Shown: one piece after another, positions 53,736 to 63,203 of the stretch
Position numbering within the stretch: the first letter of the stretch is position 1
Layout: each line of letters starts with the position of its first letter
Assembly (NCBI GenBank): GCA_013815385.1
Contig: JACDGL010000004.1
Span: 62,001 to 126,000, forward strand
DNA from: Taibaiella sp.
GTDB taxonomy: Bacteria; Bacteroidota; Bacteroidia; Chitinophagales; Chitinophagaceae
Direction of reading: 5' to 3'
DNA length: 64,000 bases
The notes under the pieces: model-generated
The model's database searches: none
Seen by the model: only the letters and a program-made list of their open reading frames with translations
What the model was told of the DNA's origin: nothing
Made by a program: the position numbers and the translations under genes

Positions 53736-55189
53736 AGCAAAGGCATTGTTACAATATATTCATTGTCATATATGCCATAGGTTATTTGTTTCTTTGTTAG
53801 CAGACTATAGCGCCTGTTAATATTCAACAATCCAAGTCCGGCACTTTTTTCCTTACTTATCTTAGGGCTTATCGTATTCTTCACTACAATTTCATTTTCA
53901 TTAGCGCTAATGCTTATTACTAAAGGTTGTGTTATAGACACCACGTTATGTTTTATTGCATTTTCTATAAGCAGCTGCAGCGCCAATGGTATTATACGTT
54001 TTGTATTCTTCAGTTGTTCGTCTATATATACATTTACTATCAGTGCATTGCCAAATCTTCCTTTTTGTATAGATATGTAGTTATCCAGGATACTCAATTC
54101 TTCTGCCAGTGCTACAAAATCATTATCATGGTGAGCAATAATGTTATGGTATAACTCGGATAACTGCTCTGTATATGCCATTGCTTTCTCCTGGTCATTA
54201 GCTATAAGATGCGTTAGTGTATTCAGGCTATTGAAAAGAAAGTGAGGATCGACCTGGCTTTTCAAATGCTCGAATTCAAATCGCATGCGTTCTTTCTGTA
54301 GTATTGCTACATTGCGCAGGTTGTTTTCACGTTGCTTGAAAAACAGATAAATAAGAATAAATACGCCTCCAATAACTAGAATAATGAACCATGGCTTCTG
54401 CCATATAGGGGCGGCTACAAAAAAATAATAATCGCGCTCTACAGGATGTACAAAATCTTTGCCAGATGCCTGTATCCTGAATTTATAGCCTCCAGGCGAT
54501 AATCTGGGAAATGCAATTGATTCTCCTGTTGTCTTAATCCATTGATCATAGTAGCCTTCGAGCATATATCTGTATTGAATACCGCGCGGATCTATCAGAT
54601 CAATGATAAAAAATTTAAAGTTGAAATAATTTTCATCGTGTTTGTAGATATGTTTATTATATGGCGCATCGAGAAATAAAAATGTATGTTGCCCTGAACT
54701 GCTATCAAATAATTTTGTAAGGTTGCCGCTATTTGCTATCTGCAACAGGCTATCCATATATTCGCTACGTGCCACGCCATTCCCTGTTTTATAATATTGC
54801 AGCATATCTTTCAGTCCTGCTATGCTGCCATTTATTTCAGTATTGTTATTTGTAACCAATATATACTTTATCCAGCCCTCCATAAACTGATATAGGAGTT
54901 CTCCAGTCATGCCATGAAATTTCAATGAATACTCCGGCATATTCATTACTATATCCGGGTTGCGCTCCAGCCAGCGCAGTACAAATTTGTGTATCCTGCT
55001 ACGTTCTGTAGGATCTGTATTGATAGAAGTCTGTTGCAGCCAGTTAATGCAGGGGATAACATACTTTGTAAATTCCTTTATATCAGAATGATTTTCAAAA
55101 ACCACATCCTTAGGTAAGGGTGGTTCACCCGCATACATTCTTGCATGTGTTATTACTGTCAGCAATATCCACACGGCAAACTTTCTCAT
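53732..55189 (-). CDS. LytS-type sensor histidine kinase with Y_Y_Y domain
   Basis: A 485-residue membrane kinase. A signal peptide (1-20) leads to a periplasmic domain with an alpha-helical part (about 30-180) and a Y_Y_Y-type beta domain (about 195-260, GYYDQWIKTTGESIAFPRLSPGGYKFRIQA). One membrane helix follows (about 268-290), then a His_kinase domain with DPHFLFNSLNTL (His about 316), and an HATPase region with N-box LLIENAIKHN. The ligand of the periplasmic part is unknown. It overlaps the LytTR regulator gene by 4 bases. Confidence 0.9.
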   Translation of the reverse strand: MRKFAVWILLTVITHARMYAGEPPLPKDVVFENHSDIKEFTKYVIPCINWLQQTSINTDPTERSRIHKFVLRWLERNPDIVMNMPEYSLKFHGMTGELLYQFMEGWIKYILVTNNNTEINGSIAGLKDMLQYYKTGNGVARSEYMDSLLQIANSGNLTKLFDSSSGQHTFLFLDAPYNKHIYKHDENYFNFKFFIIDLIDPRGIQYRYMLEGYYDQWIKTTGESIAFPRLSPGGYKFRIQASGKDFVHPVERDYYFFVAAPIWQKPWFIILVIGGVFILIYLFFKQRENNLRNVAILQKERMRFEFEHLKSQVDPHFLFNSLNTLTHLIANDQEKAMAYTEQLSELYHNIIAHHDNDFVALAEELSILDNYISIQKGRFGNALIVNVYIDEQLKNTKRIIPLALQLLIENAIKHNVVSITQPLVISISANENEIVVKNTISPKISKEKSAGLGLLNINRRYSLLTKKQITYGIYDNEYIVTMPLL

Positions 55190-55273
55190 TCAGTAGAAAT
55201 TATTCGATAGTGAAGTATACGCAATATTGAATAATGTAAATTACAAATAATATAATTTATCAAACAGCGCTAT

Positions 55274-56443
55274 TTATGCACTTTTGCGCTTGGCCTTTTC
55301 CCACACAGCACTTTGCTCTTTAAATAGGTACCTGTATATACCTGCCACTACCGCATAGTTCATTACGCAGAAATAATAGGGTATAAAAAAGATCTTCACC
55401 TTTATTTTACGCTGATCCATTATCCACCCTAATAATGCCATACCATAAAACAGAATCTGGGAAACAAGAAATACACTGTATACCATACTTTGGAATTGTA
55501 TGGCAAGAACTATATTAAGCAGGAAAGCTAATATCATCAGGAAAGGCGTGACGGTCCACCTAAGTACGCGATGACTTATATATTGGAATGAAACAACAGG
55601 ATATGCAAACGGATTTAGTAATTTTTTAAGCCTCAATATTGATTGTATACCGCCTGCTGCTATCCTTACTTTCCGTTTCAGCTCTTCCTTCACATTGGCT
55701 GATGAACTTTCAGTAGCATATGCATCCGGCTCATAAACTATCCTATACCCCTTTTGTACTATCAGCATGGATATCATGAAGTCATCAAGTATAGTATCTG
55801 CTGGCACTGCTTCGTATAGCTCTCTTCGTACACTAAACAATTCACCCGCAGCACCCATTACCGAATATAATTCCGAGTCCCACTTTTTCAATGCTGACTC
55901 GTACTTCCAATAAAATCCCTCTCCTGCCGTAGCATCTGATACATCGCTTACCAATACTCTTTTTTCACCAGATACCGCACCTACCTTCTTATCGCTATAG
56001 TGCCGTGCTATATTTATAATAGCCTCATTATTAAGAAAGGTGTTAGCATCCGTAAATACAACAACCTCTGTATGCACCTGGCTCATAGCACGATGCATGG
56101 CATGCATCTTTCCCCTGCGTTCAGGACTGTGCAACATTTTTATTTGAGGATACTTTGCTATTATCTCGGGCGAATTGTCATTTGATCCATCTGTTGTAAA
56201 AAGAAAGTGCAACTTATTTGCCGGATATTGGAGGGCTAGTGTATTCTGAATCTTAGCCTCCATGATATCAGCTTCATTATATGCGGCAATGACAAGAGTA
56301 ACCGGAGGCAAGTTTTCCATGCCGGGTAGTTTTGGCCTACCTTGTACTGCTCTGCGTACTTTAATAATAATGTAAAGCAAAAGTCCATAGCCGGCAAAAG
56401 CGTAGAACACGATCAGCAGGCTTAACCAATAAATTATCTGCAT
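55274..56443 (-). CDS. GT2 family glycosyltransferase with membrane helices
   Basis: A 389-residue membrane-bound GT2 enzyme of the processive/cellulose-synthase-like type. One N-terminal helix (about 3-25) is followed by the catalytic domain: TLVIAAYNEADIME, TTDGSNDNS, VVFTDANTF (DxD-type metal motif DAN), and the later DDFMIS and the base region QRG-less; C-terminal helices (about 290-360) follow. It would transfer an NDP-sugar to a growing exopolysaccharide at the inner membrane. It lies 4 bases after the upstream GT2 gene, so both are one operon. Confidence 0.8.
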   Translation of the reverse strand: MQIIYWLSLLIVFYAFAGYGLLLYIIIKVRRAVQGRPKLPGMENLPPVTLVIAAYNEADIMEAKIQNTLALQYPANKLHFLFTTDGSNDNSPEIIAKYPQIKMLHSPERRGKMHAMHRAMSQVHTEVVVFTDANTFLNNEAIINIARHYSDKKVGAVSGEKRVLVSDVSDATAGEGFYWKYESALKKWDSELYSVMGAAGELFSVRRELYEAVPADTILDDFMISMLIVQKGYRIVYEPDAYATESSSANVKEELKRKVRIAAGGIQSILRLKKLLNPFAYPVVSFQYISHRVLRWTVTPFLMILAFLLNIVLAIQFQSMVYSVFLVSQILFYGMALLGWIMDQRKIKVKIFFIPYYFCVMNYAVVAGIYRYLFKEQSAVWEKAKRKSA

Positions 56444-56447
56444 GAAT

Positions 56448-57368
56448 TTATTTGTTTAATGGATAGCCCAAGTTACTGCTTCCTGTGCGGTGTGTTAGAT
56501 TCCAGGAAATAGCCCTGAAATATACCATTACAAAATTCCATTGTTTGTTCTTTATATATACTAACAGGTTTCTCGGTGTCACGATAGCAGCAAAGTAGCA
56601 GTAAAAAATAAACTTTGCGACAGGAGGTGCATTTTTTCTTGTAAAAAGTATACGGTTCCTATTCATAAAATATTCCTTCAACGCGGTCTTCTTACCTACT
56701 GATACTGATTCTTTATGGTATATCAGCGCCTGCATATTCACATGTATTTCAAAACCAGCCCTTTTTATACGCTCGCACCAATCCAATTCTTCATAATAGA
56801 GAAAATAATTCTCCGCCATCAGGCCAGCTTTCTCAATAGCCTCGCGCCTTACCATCATTGCTGCGCCGTGCGCATAGCCAGTACTACCGGTAACATGGTC
56901 ATACTGCCCCTTATCCTGTTCATATTGCCCTATACATGCATTGCGTGCTGTATAGTAATTTATTTGTGTGTAGCCTGCGTATTGCAGCATATCCGGCTGA
57001 TCGTAGTACCTTATTTTAGGAGATACTATACCTATCGCGGGATTCTCTTCCAGAGTAGCTACCAGTCTTTCTATCAGTGTATCGGTAAATTCGGTATCGT
57101 TATTGGCAAAGAATAAATAATCGCCTGTAGCTTGATGTATTCCCAGGTTATTACCTCCTGCAAAACCCAGGTTTACCTCCGTTCGTATAAACAGTATTTC
57201 CGGGTATTTCTCTTTCCATTCAGGTACTGGATTATCCCTGCTGCCATTATCCACTACAATGATTTGTAGAAAAGGATAAGTATTTTTATTGGCTATAGAG
57301 TCAAGCATAGCATCAGTGACATGAGAGTGATTATAGTTAACCGTCACCACCGATACCTGTTTTATCAT
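56448..57368 (-). CDS. GT2 family glycosyltransferase, rhamnosyltransferase-like
   Basis: A 306-residue cytoplasmic GT-A glycosyltransferase of GT2. It starts VSVVTVNYNHSHVTDAML, with IVVDNGSRDN (nucleotide-binding), FANNDTEF (a DxD-like metal site) and GAAMMVRREAIEKAGL in the acceptor region, typical of WbbL-type rhamnosyltransferases. A hydrophobic C-terminal stretch may contact the membrane. It is the first gene of the minus-strand GT2 pair, divergent from the regulatory module at 57418. Confidence 0.83.
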   Translation of the reverse strand: MIKQVSVVTVNYNHSHVTDAMLDSIANKNTYPFLQIIVVDNGSRDNPVPEWKEKYPEILFIRTEVNLGFAGGNNLGIHQATGDYLFFANNDTEFTDTLIERLVATLEENPAIGIVSPKIRYYDQPDMLQYAGYTQINYYTARNACIGQYEQDKGQYDHVTGSTGYAHGAAMMVRREAIEKAGLMAENYFLYYEELDWCERIKRAGFEIHVNMQALIYHKESVSVGKKTALKEYFMNRNRILFTRKNAPPVAKFIFYCYFAAIVTPRNLLVYIKNKQWNFVMVYFRAISWNLTHRTGSSNLGYPLNK

Positions 57369-57417
57369 TGCAGTTTGTATAAAAGATAATTATATTGAGG
57401 GTGAAAATATTCAAAAC

Positions 57418-57972
57418 TTGAGTATTAAGAAAAGAAATATCGGGCAAATTCTTAAGTTTCATAAAATTGATGAGAATAATAATTCTATTGATAAAAAACT
57501 CAACGAGCTTATTGATCTTCTTTCGCAGAGCAATTTAGATAGCGAAACAGCTACGGCTTATAAACATAAAATCAATCAGGCATTTGATCATTCCGCTTCT
57601 GTACGCCAACGTATAGACCCATTTAGGGAGCTTGATGAAGAAACGGATCTTTCCCGGTTTGAGCTCCTCGATAGAATGGGGCATTTACTGTCTGAAAATA
57701 AACTGGATAGCAAAAGCGTTAAAAAATATAACAGAAAGGAATTCCTGCAAAAAGGTATCTTGTGCATAATAGCCATTGTACTTATCGTCCTGGGTTTTGC
57801 CATGATCATTATGCCGGCACCGCCTAGCTTCGAGATCTACACTGTTTTTTATTTTACCCCGGATGATGGCGTTACAATTATGGACTTAGTATCTTTGCTC
57901 GTAATATTATGTGGTATATTTTTATTTATTATATCACTGAATAAATTAAGTGCTATTAAAAATGGCAAGTGA
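57418..57972 (+). CDS. Two-helix membrane protein with an internal repeat
   Basis: A 184-residue protein, not recognised. The N-terminal cytoplasmic part (about 1-115) contains a motif twice: DLLSQSNLDSETATAYKHK (about 33-51) and HLLSENKLDSKSVKKYNRK (about 88-106). Two membrane helices follow (about 110-132 and 155-178) with a short Pro-rich external loop. The start is TTG 57418, as no ATG lies nearby in frame. It overlaps the PP2C regulator by 11 bases and so is the first gene of the partner-switching module; a receptor role or membrane target of the module is my inference. Confidence 0.7.
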   Translation: MSIKKRNIGQILKFHKIDENNNSIDKKLNELIDLLSQSNLDSETATAYKHKINQAFDHSASVRQRIDPFRELDEETDLSRFELLDRMGHLLSENKLDSKSVKKYNRKEFLQKGILCIIAIVLIVLGFAMIIMPAPPSFEIYTVFYFTPDDGVTIMDLVSLLVILCGIFLFIISLNKLSAIKNGK

Positions 57973-59113
57973 CATCCAAAAGAAAATATTAGTTGTAGAG
58001 GATAACCCTGCTATGATGAAAGCGTTGCAGATAGCTCTGGAACGCAATAATTATGTGTGCATGCAGGCGGCATCTGCAACTGAAGCGATAGAAATGATGA
58101 AGACCGAAATACCGGGAATCATCCTGTCTGACTATGAGATGCCAATTATCAATGGCTTCGAATTTCGCCAGATACTATTAAAAAATACCCTTTGGCGCGA
58201 TATTCCCTTTGTCTTTCTTACATCGCATTCTAACGACTATCTAGTACTTCAGGGACTAAACCTGAATGCACTGGACTATATCGTAAAGGGCACTGCTATA
58301 CCGGTTATCATATCCAAGCTTGATAATATTCTCCATTCCCTACGTACAGAACAAAAAAAGTCGGTTCGTGAATTACGCAGTGCTGCCGAGGCATTAAATG
58401 CTAAGTTCATTCCTAATAAGGCAGTGGAACTGGAAGATTTCCACCTTGCTTTCTGGCACAAGCCATTCCAGGATTATCCAGGGGGAGATTTTATTGATTT
58501 TATTAAAATAGACGACCGTTATTGTTTTGTGGTACTGGGCGATATAATGGGGAAGAAATGGAAAGCATGGTTTTTCAACTTCGGATTTCTGAGTTATATA
58601 CGGGCTACTATACGGTTTAATGAAATTGGCAGCACTCCTGATGTTAAGACGATCATCCAGACTATCAACCGCCTGGTACAGCTAGATGATAACCTGCAAA
58701 ATATTCTATGCAGTGTGTCGTTATTGTTATTAGATAGCCAAACAGGACGGGTTTATTATACCGGAGCAGGCGACCTGCCGATCATTAACTATAATGCAGA
58801 ACGTAAAACTGTAACTATTATTGAATCTGCTGGCTTACTATTGGGACTACAGGAAAAAAGCAGTTACGATGAACAGCTATTGACCCTGGACCCTGGGGAC
58901 CAGCTTATTCTGTTTACTGATGGTGCCACTGATGTAAAGCTTAATGGTGTTAAAAAAAGTGATTACTCTTCATTCGTAGATTGGCTGCAGGCCTACCTTG
59001 GGACTGAAAATACCTTTGATAACATCCGCTGTCAAATGATAGAACGACTGAATGAGAATGACCAGATAGATGATGCAAGTATTGTTTTCATAGAAAAAAA
59101 GAATAATCCATGA
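57962..59113 (+). CDS. Response regulator fused to a PP2C-type (SpoIIE/RsbU) phosphatase
   Basis: A 383-residue cytoplasmic protein. The receiver domain (1-125) has phospho-acceptor Asp57 (IILSDYEMP) and FLTSHS plus the Lys in IVKGTA. The C-terminal PP2C-SpoIIE domain (about 165-380) has PGGDFIDF, VVLGDIMGKKWKAWF (in place of the usual GDVSGHG), and ILFTDGATD, the metal-binding acid motifs of the family. It would dephosphorylate the STAS protein encoded next. The frame opens at GTG 57950, but ATG 57962 is the better start. It overlaps the STAS gene by 4 bases. Confidence 0.87.
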   Translation: MASDIQKKILVVEDNPAMMKALQIALERNNYVCMQAASATEAIEMMKTEIPGIILSDYEMPIINGFEFRQILLKNTLWRDIPFVFLTSHSNDYLVLQGLNLNALDYIVKGTAIPVIISKLDNILHSLRTEQKKSVRELRSAAEALNAKFIPNKAVELEDFHLAFWHKPFQDYPGGDFIDFIKIDDRYCFVVLGDIMGKKWKAWFFNFGFLSYIRATIRFNEIGSTPDVKTIIQTINRLVQLDDNLQNILCSVSLLLLDSQTGRVYYTGAGDLPIINYNAERKTVTIIESAGLLLGLQEKSSYDEQLLTLDPGDQLILFTDGATDVKLNGVKKSDYSSFVDWLQAYLGTENTFDNIRCQMIERLNENDQIDDASIVFIEKKNNP

Positions 59114-59451
59114 TACTCAACCATCAGGAAGAACCAAACGGCCTGGTACAAGCCACTATAGTACCAAATGAGGCAAACGCCGATAATGCGGAACTTTTTA
59201 AAGAAGAATTGACCGCGCTTGTAGATAATGGCGCGAAAAACATTATTCTCAGCTTTAAAAATGTAACGTATATAGACAGCTCTTTCCTGGGTAGTCTGGT
59301 AGTAGGGTTAAAATATGCAATGCCCCGCAAGGCAGATATATACCTTGTAGATCTTGAAGAAGATATTCATGATCTTTTCCGTCTTATACGGATGGACAGG
59401 GTTTTTAAAATATACAAGAACTATAACGAAGCAGTAAAAGCCATCCAGTAG
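59110..59451 (+). CDS. STAS-domain anti-sigma factor antagonist
   Basis: A 113-residue single STAS domain, like SpoIIAA/RsbV. The key segment is VTYIDSSFLGSLVVGLKYA, where the second Ser of DSS is the usual phosphorylation site. Unphosphorylated antagonists bind the anti-sigma kinase and free its target. It lies between the PP2C gene (4-base overlap) and the RsbW-like gene (2-base gap), so all three are one unit. No sigma factor gene is nearby. Confidence 0.88.
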   Translation: MILNHQEEPNGLVQATIVPNEANADNAELFKEELTALVDNGAKNIILSFKNVTYIDSSFLGSLVVGLKYAMPRKADIYLVDLEEDIHDLFRLIRMDRVFKIYKNYNEAVKAIQ

Positions 59452-59453
59452 CT

Positions 59454-60026
59454 ATGGGTAACGTTTTGAGTAAAAAGATATTCACCTTTACCAATGATTC
59501 CCAGACACTAACTGATTCGCTGGAGCATGCACTGGCTTACATACGTGAGCAAATGACCGACTATACAAAAGCGCAGCCTTTCATTTCGCGACTGCGCTGG
59601 ATTATTATTGAATTGCTTACTAATGGTGTAAAACACTCCGGTGTGCCCCAAATACAGCTAAATATAATTTTCGAAGACAATGAACTTATCCTGGAAAAAA
59701 TGGATAACGGACGCCCGCTACTTATTGCTGAATATGAAGACAGGCCAAAAGTGAAGTGGCCGGTAGGCCTTAATTATAAAGGGAAGGATATAGTAGTATG
59801 TGGCGATCCTCTGCACCTGCTACATGCACGTATCGATCAGCAGGGCGATGCCTCGTTCTTTGTAGAAGCGATAGACAATGATGGCCCACTGGCACTTGAT
59901 TGTGTTTCTGAACACTTTGGTTTTATTATTATTGCGAAGGCTTCGGGGTCATTTACTTATCATTATGACGAAGCAGATAAAGTAAATATTTTCCGTTGCA
60001 CTTTCGATCTGCAGAAGGTGGCTTAG
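59454..60026 (+). CDS. RsbW-like HATPase (anti-sigma kinase candidate)
   Basis: A 190-residue protein with a GHKL/HATPase N-box WIIIELLTNGVKHSG (Glu and Asn ligands) at about 50-64 and a G1-like DNGRP (about 83-87); the G2 and lid regions are diverged. It would phosphorylate the STAS protein or bind a target. The 3' end overlaps the convergent flippase gene by 4 bases. The degeneration after the N-box means that kinase activity is not certain. Confidence 0.7.
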   Translation: MGNVLSKKIFTFTNDSQTLTDSLEHALAYIREQMTDYTKAQPFISRLRWIIIELLTNGVKHSGVPQIQLNIIFEDNELILEKMDNGRPLLIAEYEDRPKVKWPVGLNYKGKDIVVCGDPLHLLHARIDQQGDASFFVEAIDNDGPLALDCVSEHFGFIIIAKASGSFTYHYDEADKVNIFRCTFDLQKVA

Positions 60027-61366
60027 GCAGTCTTCCGAAGCTTCATTTTCAATGAAGACAGCAATAGCATAAATTCCCTGTAGCCTACTTTGTATATATC
60101 CAACAGTTTAAAAGGATAATACTTATTCATTCCCCAGTATCCTATTGCTATCGCTATTATTGTAGGTACAATAGTAGCTAGGGCTACGCCATACACATTG
60201 CCAAATGCATAGATGCCCACAAAGTCAAAAATGATATTAGCCGCAAGCATCAGGAGCAGTTTTATAAAGTTCAACTTTGGCTTATGTATCACATTCAGTG
60301 TCAGGGCAAGGAACCTATCTACTGGAAAAAGCAATGCAAAGGTCATGAAGACCCGCAGTACGTTTGCAGCTTCTGTATGTACATACTTACTGCCCCCTAT
60401 GATATTTATAGCTACATCTGCAAATACCACCGCCAACAGGCATATTGGTAATAGTGCCCACGTAATCATCCCCGTGTATTTCTTCATTATCTGAATAACC
60501 CCGGATTTATCATTATTATTATAAGCAGCAGCTAATTCAGGCATACCTGTAGCAGCAAAACTATTCAATGGTATCTCTATGAGAATCATAAGGCGTGTAC
60601 CTAGATTATATATGGCCAAGGCAGCCGGGCCAAGCATAAAGTTGATAATATAGGTATCGGAGTTACGAAATAAAATAGAACTGAGATCCGTACCTACACT
60701 ATACTTACCAAAGTGAAACATCTCTGCAAGACCCGTAGAAGTTTTGTATCTGACCGTCCGTATCATTGACCATCCTTTTATCATAGTATATGCGCTGGTT
60801 ACAGCTGCAGATAATATGTTGGCGTAAATAACATTCTGTATTGTCGCTTTCTTAGTAATGATCATTAGTATAACCATTATGATAAACATTCCCTGGTTGA
60901 TAAAGCGTATGTATAGTAATCGGTCAAACCTTTGTTCTGCTTGTACAACACATGATGCCATAAAATACGGTAACGATGCTACACAGGTAAGCCCAAACCA
61001 TTTCATAAAGAATGCAAGCCCCGGGTCATTTACTTTATTAGCAAAAAGAAGACCAATACCGTTAAGCACCACTACAGCACCTGTTATCAAATATGCAAGC
61101 ATCCAGGTAGAACCTACCACTTCATTGCTTCGTGCTTTTTCGGTACCGGAATAAAATTTTATGAATGGTGCTATTATAAAGCCTGCACGCGCAGTATCTA
61201 CCAGCATCAGCGTAGAAGTGAAAAACACCCACACCCCCAGCTCTTTTATAGGTAACGCGCGATATAGCAATATAGCACTTGCCATACCCAATACAGCCAT
61301 TATACCATTACCGGCCAGAGAGAGAAAATATTTGTTCTTAAGCTTAGTAAGTATATTCAAAGCCAT
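60023..61366 (-). CDS. Wzx-type polysaccharide flippase
   Basis: A 447-residue inner-membrane protein with 12-14 hydrophobic helices. The start, KYFLSLAGNGIMAVLGMASAILLYRALPIKELG, is that of polysaccharide biosynthesis/Wzx flippases of the MOP superfamily. It would move lipid-linked repeat units across the inner membrane. It lies within the exopolysaccharide locus (GT2 genes on both sides) and converges with the RsbW-like gene with a 4-base overlap. Confidence 0.85.
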   Translation of the reverse strand: MALNILTKLKNKYFLSLAGNGIMAVLGMASAILLYRALPIKELGVWVFFTSTLMLVDTARAGFIIAPFIKFYSGTEKARSNEVVGSTWMLAYLITGAVVVLNGIGLLFANKVNDPGLAFFMKWFGLTCVASLPYFMASCVVQAEQRFDRLLYIRFINQGMFIIMVILMIITKKATIQNVIYANILSAAVTSAYTMIKGWSMIRTVRYKTSTGLAEMFHFGKYSVGTDLSSILFRNSDTYIINFMLGPAALAIYNLGTRLMILIEIPLNSFAATGMPELAAAYNNNDKSGVIQIMKKYTGMITWALLPICLLAVVFADVAINIIGGSKYVHTEAANVLRVFMTFALLFPVDRFLALTLNVIHKPKLNFIKLLLMLAANIIFDFVGIYAFGNVYGVALATIVPTIIAIAIGYWGMNKYYPFKLLDIYKVGYREFMLLLSSLKMKLRKTA

Positions 61367-61463
61367 ATTATACCAACAAAGTAATACAAAAATGAGATAT
61401 TGAAACCGTTATCAAAGGATAACATAAAAGATTGTAATTTACCTTTAGGAAAGTGATAAATTA

Positions 61464-62390
61464 ATGAACTTAAAAGAATATTTTTATGGGAAGAATTTCT
61501 CCCAGATGAATATGCTCAGCTTACCTGCATGGATCAGGCCACATCTTTTCAGAAATAAAAAATTTGATGACCTGACACCGGCTGAACTTGACGAACTTAA
61601 AGAAAGGATCAGCCACTTTAAAGAAGAGCAACCAGAAGTATCTGTGGTAATACCTGCCTGGAACGAAGAGAATAATATATACAGGGCATTATCTTCCATA
61701 TCAGCCAATAAAACAAAATATAAAGTTGAAATAGTAGTTATAAACAATAACTCAACTGACCGTACACAAGAGGTACTGGATACAATTGGCGTACGGAATT
61801 ACCTGCAACCTATACAAGGCACACCGCATGCACGCCAGTTAGGACTTGAAAAGGCCCGTGGCAAATATCACCTATGTGCTGATTCAGATACTTTTTATCC
61901 TCCTACATGGATAGATACCATGGTAGCACCGATGAAGAATGATGAAACAATAAAAGGGGTGTATGGCAGGTATTCTTTTATACCCCCCGAAGGGCAGGGA
62001 AGATTTGGATTATGGTTTTATGAAAAGATATCGGGCATTCTTATTCGCATACGTAAGCGCAAACGGGAATTTATGAATTTCCTGGGGTTTAATATGGGCT
62101 TTGTTACCGAAACCGGACGTACAACAGGAGGGTTTAAGGTAAGCCAGGTACGTAAGTTTGATAATGCAGCAGGAAGTGAGTATTTTGTAGATGAGGCTGA
62201 GGATGGCACTATGGCAGTAAACCTGCAAAAAAAAGGCAGGCTAAAGTTAGTAACAAACAATGGGGCGCGTGTTTTTACATCGCCGCGCCGGCTAATGTAT
62301 GATGGAGGGATATGGAAAGCTTTTAAGAACCGAATTAAAGGCCAGGGATCTTTTCTTCCTGAATATATTTCGGGCAAATCAAAAAAATAA
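61464..62390 (+). CDS. GT2 family glycosyltransferase
   Basis: A 308-residue GT-A enzyme. The N-terminal 55 residues are an extra segment with Lys/Phe-rich sequence. The catalytic core begins VSVVIPAWNEENNIYRAL, with VINNNSTDRT, and HLCADSDTF (metal motif DSD), ending with an FVDEAEDGTMAV segment (acid-rich acceptor site). It is probably cytoplasmic or membrane-peripheral; no helix is clear. It heads a same-strand run of three GT2 genes. The sugar is unknown. Confidence 0.82.
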   Translation: MNLKEYFYGKNFSQMNMLSLPAWIRPHLFRNKKFDDLTPAELDELKERISHFKEEQPEVSVVIPAWNEENNIYRALSSISANKTKYKVEIVVINNNSTDRTQEVLDTIGVRNYLQPIQGTPHARQLGLEKARGKYHLCADSDTFYPPTWIDTMVAPMKNDETIKGVYGRYSFIPPEGQGRFGLWFYEKISGILIRIRKRKREFMNFLGFNMGFVTETGRTTGGFKVSQVRKFDNAAGSEYFVDEAEDGTMAVNLQKKGRLKLVTNNGARVFTSPRRLMYDGGIWKAFKNRIKGQGSFLPEYISGKSKK

Positions 62391-62408
62391 AATTTATTAT
62401 TCAGTAAG

Positions 62409-63194
62409 ATGCCGGAAGCATATTCTTTTCCAGATGTTACCTTACTTATAACGCATTATAATCGAAGCGCATCGCTACAGCGTTTATTAGAAAGGTTTCA
62501 TTCGCTTGGATGCATTTTTGGAGATATTGTGGTTTCTGACGATGGCAGCAAGCCTGAGCATGTTGCCTTGCTCCAAAAACTGCAACCAGAATATAAGTAC
62601 AGGCTTATCACCACACCAGTAAATAAAGGATTAGGGAATAATATTAATAAAGGCCAGGACGCCGTAACTACCCCCCTTACATTGTATGTACAGGAGGATT
62701 TTGAACCATCTGAAATATTTCCGACACATTTTAAAGATGCATTGCAATTCATGAACGAGCAGGCAAACCTGGACATTGTCAGGTTCTACGCTTATTTTCT
62801 TTATCCCAAGCTAAGACCCTACGCAAAGGGCTTTTCTGAGATGGTCTACAGTCCTTGGACACAAAATCACCTGAAATTCTACTATTATAGTGATCACCCG
62901 CATCTGCGCCGCAGTAATTTCCTTCAGAAATTTGGCAGGTATGCAGAAGGGATGAAAGGGGATATTACTGAATATAGAATGGCTATTGCCTTTTTGCAGA
63001 AAAAAGGCAAGGGACTTTTCTATAACGATTTCAGGGCCTTATTCTACCAAAAAAACTCATTAGATGAACCAAGCACTATGAATAGGGCAAACTGGAGAGA
63101 AAGTAAAAGCCCTATGATGATGCTTGTACGCGCTGTATATCTACGCTATAAGTGGCTGAAGTGCATGTGGGATCTAAAAAGCATGCATTTGTAA
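62409..63194 (+). CDS. GT2-like glycosyltransferase (tandem paralogue A)
   Basis: A 261-residue GT-A-fold protein. It has LLITHYNRSASLQRLL, VVSDDGSKPEH (the nucleotide site), TTPVNKGLGNNINKGQ, and YVQEDFEPS where the metal motif would be (QED rather than DxD). The C-terminal half (about 140-261) is less typical. It is strongly similar over its length to the next gene (for example SDHPHLRRS and SLDEPSTMNR). It would be a glycosyltransferase, but the changed metal motif may mean a different substrate. Confidence 0.78.
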   Translation: MPEAYSFPDVTLLITHYNRSASLQRLLERFHSLGCIFGDIVVSDDGSKPEHVALLQKLQPEYKYRLITTPVNKGLGNNINKGQDAVTTPLTLYVQEDFEPSEIFPTHFKDALQFMNEQANLDIVRFYAYFLYPKLRPYAKGFSEMVYSPWTQNHLKFYYYSDHPHLRRSNFLQKFGRYAEGMKGDITEYRMAIAFLQKKGKGLFYNDFRALFYQKNSLDEPSTMNRANWRESKSPMMMLVRAVYLRYKWLKCMWDLKSMHL

Positions 63195-63203
63195 CCTATC
63201 AAT

